Shown here: positions 1-5,338 of the stretch, one piece after another
How the letters are laid out: each line of letters opens with the position of its first letter
Position numbering within the stretch: position 1 is the stretch's first letter
NCBI GenBank assembly: GCA_026394635.1
Contig: JAPKXV010000137.1
Location: 1-6,987 of the forward strand
DNA length: 6,987 nucleotides
Direction: 5' to 3'
From: Methanoregula sp.
Lineage (GTDB): Archaea; Halobacteriota; Methanomicrobia; Methanomicrobiales; Methanospirillaceae
Translations under genes and position numbers: made by a program
Notes under the pieces: model-generated
Database searches by the model: none
What the model saw: only the letters and a program-made list of their open reading frames with translations
What the model was told of the DNA's origin: nothing

Positions 1-98
1 TATCCCGACAGGAAATCTTATGAAATACTTATCGCACGATGGCTATCAGGATAGGATAATCCACAGATCAGCACACATATTCAGGTAAGAGGTGCAGG
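1..98 (+). other. Upstream leader of nifS, possibly containing the 3' end of a preceding gene
   Basis: Two + strand frames are open from the window edge: one stops at 52-54 and the other at 86-88. Either could be the tail of an upstream gene. The second would end only 10 bases before the nifS ATG, which is normal operon spacing. Neither short peptide is recognisable. There is no clear TATA box; the AT-rich stretch near 24-34 is weak. The ribosome binding site GAGGTG at about 89-94 sits just upstream of the nifS start. Confidence 0.3.
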
Positions 99-1295
99 AT
101 GGGAAAACCGCGGATCATCTACATGGATCATGCAGCCACCACGTACACCCACCCGGAAGTTGTCAATGCGATGCTTCCCTATTACACTGAGCATTTTGGG
201 AATCCATCCTCGATATACACAATTGCCCGCAATTCAAAAAAAGTCATTGAAGCCGCACGGGTGCAGGTTGCAAAAGCGCTGGGAGGAGATGCCGAAGAGA
301 TTTATTTCACATCGGGAGGGAGCGAATCGGACAACTGGGCAATCAAAGGAGTCGCATTCGCGAACCGGAAACGGGGCAACCACATCATCACAACGAAGAT
401 CGAGCATCACGCAGTCCTCCATACCTGCCAGTTTTTAGAGAAAGAAGGTTTCAGGATTACCTACCTTCCGGTTGACCAGTACGGACTTGTGGATCCCGCA
501 GAACTCGAAAAGGCAATCACGGATCAAACCATCCTGATCTCGATTATGTACGCCAACAACGAAATCGGAACCATCGAACCTATCGCTGAACTTGGCGCTA
601 TTGCCCGAAAGCATAAAGTGTACTTCCACACTGATGCGGTGCAGGCAATCGGAAACGTACCGATCGATGTGAAGGTACAGAACATCGATCTGCTGTCGCT
701 CTCCGCCCACAAGTTCTACGGCCCGAAAGGAGTCGGGGCGCTCTACATAAAAAAAGGAGTCCAGATCGAGAACCTGATCCACGGCGGCGGACAGGAACAT
801 AAACGGCGTGCAGGAACGGAAAATATCGCGGGAATTGTCGGGCTTGGAAAAGCGATTGAACGTGCAACTGCCGATATCGTGGGACATAGCGTGAAGATCA
901 AAGCGCTACGGGACCGGCTTCTCAAAGGAGTCATCGAAAAAATCCCCGACATCCGGATCAACGGGCACCCTGAAAGACGGCTGCCGGGAAACTTCAATGT
1001 CAGTTTTGAATTTATCGAGGGGGAATCCATGCTGCTATGGCTGGATGACGCGGGGATCTGCGGTTCGACGGGCAGTGCGTGCACATCAGGGTCACTCGAA
1101 CCATCCCATGTTATGCTTGCGATTGGTCTCCCCCCTGAGGTCGCGCATGGATCGCTCAGGCTCACGCTCGGGGACGCAAATACGGAACAGGATATAGACA
1201 CCGTACTTGAGGTATTACCGAAGGTTGTATCACGTCTGCGGGACATGTCTCCCTTGTACCAAAAAGCCGTGAAGAACGGAGAATACAATGTATAG
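99..1295 (+). CDS. nifS: Cysteine desulfurase, NifS/IscS family (PLP-dependent)
   Basis: This enzyme removes sulfur from L-cysteine, giving alanine and an enzyme-bound persulfide that feeds Fe-S cluster assembly and other thiolation pathways in the cytosol. The 398-residue protein has the full family length and all signature residues. It has the N-terminal DHAATT motif, GGSESDN at about 73-79, the PLP-stacking histidine in IEHH (H104), and D179 and Q182 in HTDAVQ. The PLP lysine is K205 in SAHKFYGPKG. The catalytic cysteine is C328 in GSACTSGS, nearly the numbering of E. coli IscS. The ATG at 99 is supported by GAGGTG a few bases upstream. Its 3' end overlaps nifU by 8 bases, so the two are very probably co-transcribed and translationally coupled. 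NifS and IscS cannot be separated by sequence alone here. Family assignment is firm; the physiological sulfur acceptors are inferred from the neighbours. Confidence 0.97.
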   Translation: MGKPRIIYMDHAATTYTHPEVVNAMLPYYTEHFGNPSSIYTIARNSKKVIEAARVQVAKALGGDAEEIYFTSGGSESDNWAIKGVAFANRKRGNHIITTKIEHHAVLHTCQFLEKEGFRITYLPVDQYGLVDPAELEKAITDQTILISIMYANNEIGTIEPIAELGAIARKHKVYFHTDAVQAIGNVPIDVKVQNIDLLSLSAHKFYGPKGVGALYIKKGVQIENLIHGGGQEHKRRAGTENIAGIVGLGKAIERATADIVGHSVKIKALRDRLLKGVIEKIPDIRINGHPERRLPGNFNVSFEFIEGESMLLWLDDAGICGSTGSACTSGSLEPSHVMLAIGLPPEVAHGSLRLTLGDANTEQDIDTVLEVLPKVVSRLRDMSPLYQKAVKNGEYNV

Positions 1296-1722
1296 CGATA
1301 CGGTGATGGATCATTTTAAGAACCCGCGCAATGTTGGTGAGATAGAAAATCCCGATGGTGTTGGCGAGGTCGGAAACCCGGTCTGCGGCGACATCATGAA
1401 AATTTTCATCAAAGTTACGAACAATATCATTGTCGATGCAAAGTTCAAGACCTTCGGGTGCGGCGCGGCGATTGCATCCAGCAGCATGGCAACAGAACTC
1501 GTGAGGGGTAAAACCCTTGAAGACGCGTGGCAGCTCTCCAATAAGGCAGTTGCAGAAGCACTCGAAGGACTTCCCCCGATCAAGATGCACTGTTCGGTGC
1601 TCGCCGAGGAGGGGATCCACAAGGCGATCAATGATTACCGGAAGAAGAATGGGCTCCCGCTCTGGGAAGAGAAGAAAACCCACTCCCATGATCATGCTGA
1701 AGATCTGACCTGCGAGCACTGA
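1288..1722 (+). CDS. nifU: Iron-sulfur cluster assembly scaffold, NifU N-terminal/IscU type
   Basis: This is the scaffold on which [2Fe-2S] and [4Fe-4S] clusters are built from sulfur delivered by the desulfurase. The 144-residue protein is a single IscU-type domain, without the central ferredoxin or C-terminal domain of full-length NifU. All cluster-binding positions are present: C33 and D35 in NPVCGD, C58 in FGCGAAIASSS, and H101 and C102 in IKMHCSVLAEEGI. The ATG at 1288 lies inside the end of nifS and is preceded by GGAG at 1278-1281. The last 15 or so residues are unusual for the family, because they form a His-rich tail (THSHDHAED) ending in Cys-Glu-His that could bind an extra metal. 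The overlap with nifS makes this a classic desulfurase-scaffold pair. Family assignment is firm; a metal-binding role for the tail is speculation. Confidence 0.95.
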   Translation: MYSDTVMDHFKNPRNVGEIENPDGVGEVGNPVCGDIMKIFIKVTNNIIVDAKFKTFGCGAAIASSSMATELVRGKTLEDAWQLSNKAVAEALEGLPPIKMHCSVLAEEGIHKAINDYRKKNGLPLWEEKKTHSHDHAEDLTCEH

Positions 1723-1924
1723 CAGCGGGCATTCTCCGGATTGGCCAGAGGATCCGGATGGTCACTCCCGTTTGGATTTGGGTTATGTGAGAATCAGGAA
1801 AAAGTTGCCGATAAATATTCCAATAAATAATCCCTACATCAATAGTGAACATACGAAATTGCTGTTGAACAGGACCGCCATATCCGGCGGGGTGACAGAT
1901 TTCCCGGTTAACATAAGGTGAGCG
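1723..1924 (+). promoter_or_regulatory. Intergenic region with TATA-like boxes for the moeB-moaD-moaE operon
   Basis: This gap separates the nifSU pair from moeB. An inverted repeat (TCCGGAT at 1735-1741, ATCCGGA at 1752-1758, 10-base loop) follows nifU and may help termination, but no T-tract follows it directly. Two AT-rich TATA-like elements, ATAAATAT at 1811-1818 and AATAAATAA at 1822-1830, are the likely archaeal promoter. A half-site resembling the palindrome found elsewhere in this window, CAATAGTGAAC at 1840-1850, follows within 10-20 bases. A second small palindrome, CTGTTGAACAG, lies at 1862-1872. The ribosome binding site AAGGTGAG at 1915-1922 precedes the moeB ATG. Confidence 0.5.
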
Positions 1925-2674
1925 ATGTTATCAGAACGCGAACGCGAACGGTATAAACGGCAGATCCTGCTCTTCGGTGAAGAGGGGCAGGAGAAACTGA
2001 AAAAATCCAGGATATTCATTGCAGGAGCCGGGGGGCTGGGGTGTCCGATCTCTCTCTATCTCGCAGTTGCCGGTATCGGGACGCTGACGGTTGTCGACAG
2101 GGATGTAGTGGAGCAGACCAACCTCAACCGGCAGATCCTGCACTATGACCGGGACATCGGGAAGAAGAAGACGGTCTCAGCCGGGGAGAAACTGCGCGAG
2201 ATCAACCCGGATATCAGGGTGAATGTCATCGATACGACTATCGATGAAACGAATGTCCTGAGGCTGGTCGGCAACGCCGACGGTATCGTCGACGCAATGG
2301 ACAATTTCCCCACACGATACCTTCTCAACGAAGCTGCCATTAACAAGAAGATCCCGCTCTTCCACGGCGCTATCCGCGGATTGTACGGGCAGGCGACCAC
2401 GATCATCCCGGGAAAGACCGGGTGTCTCCGGTGTATCTTCCCGAACGCCCCTCCAAAGGAAGTGTTCCCGGTCGTCGGCGTGGCACCGGGGTTCATCGGC
2501 ATGGTGCAGGCAACCGAAGTATTGAAGTACCTTCTGGGAAGCGGAGAACTCCTAGCCAACCGGCTCTTCCTCTGGGACGGGATGAGATCGCATGGGGAAG
2601 AGATTGCTGTAACAAGAAATCCAGGTTGCATGGCATGCGGCACCATGAGGAAGAGAACGAGGAAGAAACCATGA
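1925..2674 (+). CDS. moeB: E1-like adenylyltransferase, MoeB/ThiF/HesA family
   Basis: The family activates the C-terminal glycine of ubiquitin-like sulfur carriers (MoaD, ThiS) by adenylation with ATP-Mg. The 249-residue protein shows the nucleotide-binding glycine motif GAGGLG at 34-39, NLNRQ around R69 and the Mg-binding aspartate D126 in DAMDNFPTR. It also has two zinc-binding pairs, CLRC (C167, C170) and CMAC (C235, C238). The segment that in ThiF/UbaA-type proteins carries the catalytic cysteine reads EVFPVVGVAPG here and has no cysteine. That points to an adenylation-only enzyme like bacterial MoeB, with thiolation done by another protein. The start is supported by GGTGA at 1917-1921. 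The stop overlaps the moaD start in an ATGA arrangement, so the preferred partner is MoaD. It may also serve the second GG-ending carrier at 5141, as no other E1 is visible in the window. MoeB over ThiF is chosen from context. Confidence 0.9.
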   Translation: MLSERERERYKRQILLFGEEGQEKLKKSRIFIAGAGGLGCPISLYLAVAGIGTLTVVDRDVVEQTNLNRQILHYDRDIGKKKTVSAGEKLREINPDIRVNVIDTTIDETNVLRLVGNADGIVDAMDNFPTRYLLNEAAINKKIPLFHGAIRGLYGQATTIIPGKTGCLRCIFPNAPPKEVFPVVGVAPGFIGMVQATEVLKYLLGSGELLANRLFLWDGMRSHGEEIAVTRNPGCMACGTMRKRTRKKP

Positions 2675-2949
2675 AAGTAAAAGTACGTTTTTTTGCACAG
2701 TTTGGGGAATTGCTCGGGACAGATATCATCGTAGAACCGGTATCCGGCACAGTCCTTTCCGGTCTGATCAAAGAGATTGCTCAGAGAAATAAGGACGGCT
2801 ACAATGCCATATTCGATGAGAAAGACACCTTCCGGGAATTTGTTATCCTGATGAGGAATGGGAAGCGTGTCGATACCATTGATGCCGTAACTACAAAGGT
2901 AGCTGATGATGATGAGATCGCCGTTTTCCCTCCGGTCGCAGGCGGTTAA
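2671..2949 (+). CDS. moaD: Molybdopterin synthase small subunit / ubiquitin-like sulfur carrier (MoaD family)
   Basis: This 92-residue beta-grasp protein ends in PPVAGG. The terminal di-glycine is what an E1-like enzyme adenylates and converts to a thiocarboxylate, the sulfur donor for the dithiolene of molybdopterin. The N-terminal strand (MKVKVRFFAQFGELLG) and the C-terminal block DDDEIAVFPPVAGG are typical of MoaD. The reading frame stays open upstream of 2671, but that stretch overlaps moeB in another frame and carries no family similarity. The ATG at 2671 is preferred because it overlaps the moeB stop as ATGA and has GAGGA at 2659-2663. Archaeal MoaD-like proteins can double as protein modifiers (SAMPs), so a dual role is possible. 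The neighbouring moaE supports the cofactor role. Confidence 0.92.
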   Translation: MKVKVRFFAQFGELLGTDIIVEPVSGTVLSGLIKEIAQRNKDGYNAIFDEKDTFREFVILMRNGKRVDTIDAVTTKVADDDEIAVFPPVAGG

Positions 2950-2968
2950 GTGAGTCGAGACTAGTACC

Positions 2969-3391
2969 ATGATCGCAATACAACACGATGATGTCGATAT
3001 TGGCAAGCTGATTACCAATGCAAAGCAGCGCGGCATGGGTGCAATTGTTGTCTTTGACGGGATTGTGCGTGATGATGATATCAGGGAAATGGAGTTGGAA
3101 GCCTATCAGGAGGTTGCATTAAAAGAGCTGGAGCAAATCGCGGCTGATGCAACAAAGAAATATAATCTCTTCTCTGTTGATATCATTCACCGGATCGGCC
3201 GTCTGAAAGTCGGTGAAAATATCCTGATCATCATCGTAGGAGCCGGGCACCGGAAGGAGGCGTACGAAGGTTCACGATACATCATCGAGACCATCAAAGC
3301 CGGTGTGCCTATCTGGAAAAAAGAGCTCCGCAAGGATGGCGACAGGTGGGTACCGGGCGAGCATCCGCAGGGTACCGGAAAATTCAACTGA
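2969..3391 (+). CDS. moaE: Molybdopterin synthase catalytic subunit MoaE
   Basis: MoaE forms a heterotetramer with MoaD and inserts two sulfurs into precursor Z (cPMP) to make molybdopterin. In methanogens the cofactor serves the molybdenum/tungsten formylmethanofuran and formate dehydrogenases. The 140-residue protein has family length. Conserved features include FDGIVRD near R34, the HRIGRLKVGE block at about 74-83, GAGHRKEAYEG at 91-101, and the catalytic-region lysines in VPIWKKE (K117, K118). It starts 19 bases after moaD. An upstream GTG at 2951 runs straight into a stop, so ATG 2969 is the only sensible start, although its ribosome binding site is weak; translation may depend on the upstream genes. 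The protein contains no cysteine. Confidence 0.95.
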   Translation: MIAIQHDDVDIGKLITNAKQRGMGAIVVFDGIVRDDDIREMELEAYQEVALKELEQIAADATKKYNLFSVDIIHRIGRLKVGENILIIIVGAGHRKEAYEGSRYIIETIKAGVPIWKKELRKDGDRWVPGEHPQGTGKFN

Positions 3392-3418
3392 ATTGTTTGT
3401 AGGTAACTGAGCTACAGA

Positions 3419-3432
3419 TCTCTTTTTCGTTT
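3419..3432 (+). terminator. Oligo-T terminator after moaE
   Basis: A pyrimidine-rich run with five Ts at 3423-3427 and further Ts at 3430-3432 lies about 30 bases past the moaE stop. Oligo-T runs of this kind act as intrinsic terminators in archaea without needing a stem-loop. It marks the likely end of the moeB-moaD-moaE transcript. Confidence 0.5.
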
Positions 3433-3585
3433 CTGGGCATTCCTTCTGGTATTTTCACACTGCAGACCCCCGCTGCTGAAACATTCTCTTTTGATTTTTC
3501 AAAAATACCATGCTGAATTGTTGAAACAGATAAACAAAAGACTTAACAATTGTGAACTCTCATCTGTTAATGTGGTCAACCATGA
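3433..3585 (+). promoter_or_regulatory. Leader and promoter region of the winged-helix gene
   Basis: This AT-rich stretch contains an inverted repeat TTTTGA-TTTT-TCAAAA at 3489-3504 and a poor TATA-like segment near 3528-3538. It also holds the palindromic operator listed separately at 3543-3556. AACAGAT at 3525-3531 and ATCTGTT at 3562-3568 form a second, wider inverted repeat around that operator. No gene is seen here. Confidence 0.4.
3543..3556. promoter_or_regulatory. Palindromic operator copy 1, upstream of the winged-helix gene
   Basis: The sequence TTAACAATTGTGAA matches the palindromic consensus TTCACAATTGTGAA at 13 of 14 positions. It lies 30 bases before the GTG start of the winged-helix gene, where an autoregulatory repressor would bind. 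The consensus is derived from the four copies in this window; binding is inferred. Confidence 0.65.
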
Positions 3586-3870
3586 GTGATCGTCTTTGCT
3601 GTGATCAGCAATGGAAATGGAGCTGATGTACCGAATATCGAGCATCTGCCTCCTTCCGCAAAACTTGTGTACATGATCTTAAAGCCCAACCGGCAGATGA
3701 CCCAGAAGGATATCATCCGGGAGACGTATCTTCCGGCTCGTACAGTCCGGTACGCCCTGTCGCGGCTGAAAGAGGAGAAGGTTCTTATTGAACGCCTGCA
3801 TTTCGTCGATGCCCGGCAGAGCCTCTACGGGCTGAACCGTGCAGGGCCTGAGATGATACGACAAACGTAA
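3586..3870 (+). CDS. Small winged helix-turn-helix transcriptional regulator (MarR/TrmB-like)
   Basis: This protein of up to 94 residues has a single winged-helix domain. The helix-turn-helix lies at about 38-70, with MTQKDIIRETYL as the first helices and PARTVRYALSRLKEEKVL as the recognition helix and following strand. The wing follows, up to LYGLNRAG. There is no separate ligand-binding or dimerisation domain. The frame begins with GTG at 3586 directly after an in-frame stop; GTG 3601 is an alternative, and neither has a strong ribosome binding site. The protein contains no cysteine, so it would not need charged tRNA-Cys and is unlikely to sense through a thiol. It is flanked by a palindrome in its own upstream region and by tRNA-Cys with the same palindrome, so it is the best candidate to bind that palindrome. 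The fold is clear; exact family, target and effector are not known. Confidence 0.8.
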   Translation: MIVFAVISNGNGADVPNIEHLPPSAKLVYMILKPNRQMTQKDIIRETYLPARTVRYALSRLKEEKVLIERLHFVDARQSLYGLNRAGPEMIRQT

Positions 3871-3886
3871 GGATCCCTATCATGTA

Positions 3887-3911
3887 TTTTTTGATTGTAA
3901 TCCGGTTTTTT
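3887..3911 (+). terminator. Tandem oligo-T tracts after the winged-helix gene
   Basis: Two runs of six Ts (3887-3892 and 3906-3911) follow the stop codon within 45 bases. They are likely archaeal transcription terminators separating the regulator from the tRNA-Cys unit. Confidence 0.5.
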
Positions 3912-3962
3912 CCGTGCCCGGCGCTTCAGAAAAAATGCGGCAAATCATGCCCTGAAATCAGG

Positions 3963-3971
3963 CTATAAATA
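3963..3971 (+). promoter_or_regulatory. TATA box of tRNA-Cys 1
   Basis: CTATAAATA is a strong archaeal box A, identical in nine bases to the box before the second tRNA-Cys gene. It lies 56 bases before the tRNA 5' end (measured from its first T), so transcription would begin around 3990 and leave a leader of roughly 30 bases to be removed by RNase P. Confidence 0.75.
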
Positions 3972-3998
3972 ATTCCCCGGTCTACGATAGTATCTGAT

Positions 3999-4012
3999 AT
4001 CACAATTGTGAA
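3999..4012. promoter_or_regulatory. Palindromic operator copy 2, upstream of tRNA-Cys 1
   Basis: ATCACAATTGTGAA matches the consensus at 13 of 14 positions and contains the perfect palindrome TCACAATTGTGA. It sits between the predicted start of transcription and the tRNA 5' end, a position suited to blocking initiation or early elongation. Confidence 0.65.
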
Positions 4013-4019
4013 CATCTGT

Positions 4020-4091
4020 GCCAATGTGGCGGAGTGGCTACGCGGCTGACTGCAGATCAGCTACAACCCGGTTCGAATCCGGGCATTGGCT
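4020..4091 (+). tRNA. tRNA-Cys (anticodon GCA), copy 1
   Basis: The 72-base cloverleaf is complete. The acceptor stem is GCCAATG with CATTGGC. The D stem is GCG/CGC, the anticodon stem GCTGA/TCAGC, and the loop CTGCAGA carries anticodon GCA at 4052-4054. The variable loop has five bases and the T stem is CCCGG/CCGGG. The discriminator base is U at 4091, the hallmark of tRNA-Cys. CCA is not encoded. A run of six Ts (4091-4096) starts at the discriminator and probably ends the transcript. The gene differs from copy 2 at five positions, four of which form two compensated base pairs. In methanogens this tRNA is first charged with phosphoserine by SepRS and then converted by SepCysS. Confidence 0.97.
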
Positions 4092-4096
4092 TTTTT
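4091..4096 (+). terminator. Oligo-T terminator of tRNA-Cys 1
   Basis: Six consecutive Ts begin at the discriminator base. Such a run directly at the 3' end of a tRNA is a common archaeal terminator. Copy 2 has only TTT here, after an intervening C, so the two genes may differ in read-through. Confidence 0.5.
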
Positions 4097-4148
4097 CCGG
4101 CAATTAATAATCAAAACAACGGTTTTTTTAGAATCCGGGGATGGTACT

Positions 4149-5110
4149 GTGCACCGGGGTCTCACTGCAGAAACAAAAGCGCTTTTAATCAGTATTGGGA
4201 GCGGGGATGTCGATCCCTCCCTTTTACCTGATGACCTGAAAACCGTTGCAACTGCAGGGCCGGGCGCTGGCGGGACCTCGTTTTTCATCCATGCTGGCCA
4301 ACATCGTGTGAGGCTTGCTCTCAACAAAGAATCCTCGCTGAAGATTATTCCCTGGAGGGATGGCATCGCAGTTCAGAAAGAAGGGCGGATTATTGCCTAT
4401 GGCAAATTCGAGCTTCCCCTGTGCCATTGCCCTGAACAGGCTTACATCACGGTGAGCGAGCGGTGCATCTTTGACTGCAAATTCTGCCCGGTGCCGCTCC
4501 TTCACGGGCAAGTGAAAACCATTGATGAGATTATCGCCATGGTGGAGAATGCTGCAGCACGGGGAACCATCAAGGCGATATCCCTGACAAGCGGTGTAGC
4601 CGAATCCCCGGAAAAAGAGGTGGAGTACATGGTCAGGGTTGTCCGGGCACTTGCACAGCGATACGATCTTCCCCTCGGTGTTTCAGTATACCCCACAGAA
4701 ACCTCATCGGAGGATTTGAAGGCAGCAGGGGCGTGCGAGATCAAGTACAATGTCGAGACCATGGATCCGGAGATCTTCCGGAAGGTCTGTCCCGGCTTGT
4801 CGCTCGAATATATTCTCTTTGCACTGGAGAAGGCGGTCGGGATCTTCGGGAAGAACCATGTCTCGTCCAATTTCATTATCGGTCTTGGTGAGACTGATGA
4901 ATGTGTCGAGGAGGGTGTGGACGGCCGATCTCCCCTCATCCATTAAGGAAAGGCCAGATCACGATTGACCGGCCGAATTCTTACCGGCTCCTGCGCCTGA
5001 CAAGGATCAACAAGGCTGCGCTCGAACGCCACGGGCTTAATGTGCTGGAAGCAAAGACCATGTGCCTTCCGTGTACCGGGTGCGATCTTACGCCCCAGCG
5101 GGATGTTTAA
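4149..5110 (+). pseudogene. Radical SAM protein interrupted by a frameshift/deletion near the 3' end
   Basis: The 5' part (to the stop at 4944-4946) encodes a radical SAM enzyme. The [4Fe-4S]-binding motif CIFDCKFC (C-x3-C-x2-C, codons from 4464) is intact. TIM-barrel motifs follow: SLTSGV, GVSVYPTE, IKYNVETMD and SSNFIIGLGETD. After EEGV the frame changes: it reads into a stop, while frame 2 continues with a typical C-terminus (RPISPHPLRKGQ to the stop at 5108-5110) that includes MCLPCTGC, a possible second cluster site. The strand expected between EEGV and RPISPHP is missing. A deletion of 1 mod 3 bases around 4915-4935, rather than a simple one-base slip, therefore seems likely. The start is uncertain. 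GTG 4149 has a GGGGATGG stretch upstream and is preferred over TTG 4086, which lies within the tRNA. The substrate is unknown. A sequencing error is possible. Confidence 0.7.
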
Positions 5111-5140
5111 GAAACCTGCTCACAAACCTACTATCGGCAT

Positions 5141-5335
5141 ATGAAAATTATTCTTCCGGACCAGAGCATCCAGACGCTTGATCGCGGTTCCACACCTGTA
5201 GAAAATGTGCTTTCTGACCTGGGTATCAATTCACTTGAAGTGATTGTATCACGGAACGGAAAACTCGTATCTGAGGACACAGTAGTTGGTGCAGATGACG
5301 AGATCCGGATCATCAGGATTGCGCATGGGGGGTGA
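5141..5335 (+). CDS. Small ThiS/MoaD-like sulfur carrier protein
   Basis: This 64-residue beta-grasp protein ends in IAHGG. The terminal di-glycine marks it as a ubiquitin-like sulfur carrier that an E1-like enzyme adenylates and converts to a thiocarboxylate. Features in order are the strand MKIILPDQ, the helix region PVENVLSDLG, the strand LEVIVSRNGKLV, and the DDEIRIIRIAHGG tail. It starts 30 bases after the broken radical SAM gene, with no clear ribosome binding site. It ends three bases before the likely start of the TtuA-like thiolase. That pairing resembles bacterial TtuB-TtuA, where the carrier donates sulfur for tRNA thiolation. A role in thiamine synthesis is less likely because no thiazole genes are nearby. 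The MoeB at 1925 is a candidate activator. The family is clear; partner assignment comes from context. Confidence 0.88.
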   Translation: MKIILPDQSIQTLDRGSTPVENVLSDLGINSLEVIVSRNGKLVSEDTVVGADDEIRIIRIAHGG

Positions 5336-5338
5336 TGT

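Noticed and set aside
435..887. Long open frame on the - strand within nifS
   Set aside because: It lies entirely antisense to a full-length, motif-complete cysteine desulfurase and shows no recognisable domain; it is a coding shadow in GC-rich DNA.
2143..3036. A 297-codon - strand open frame across moeB, moaD and the start of moaE
   Set aside because: It is antisense to three well-supported genes, has no recognisable family features and no credible promoter or ribosome binding site.
3511..3524. Further copy of the palindrome (AATTGT core) 29 bases upstream of operator copy 1
   Set aside because: It matches at only 9 of 14 positions and the arms are not symmetrical; chance cannot be excluded.
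4086..4148. TTG start at 4086 for the radical SAM protein
   Set aside because: This codon lies within the 3' end of tRNA-Cys 1 and the following residues do not look like a protein N-terminus; GTG 4149 is a better start.
4910..4940. Programmed ribosomal frameshift in the radical SAM gene
   Set aside because: No slippery heptamer or downstream structure is evident, and a conserved strand appears to be missing; a deletion explains the data better.
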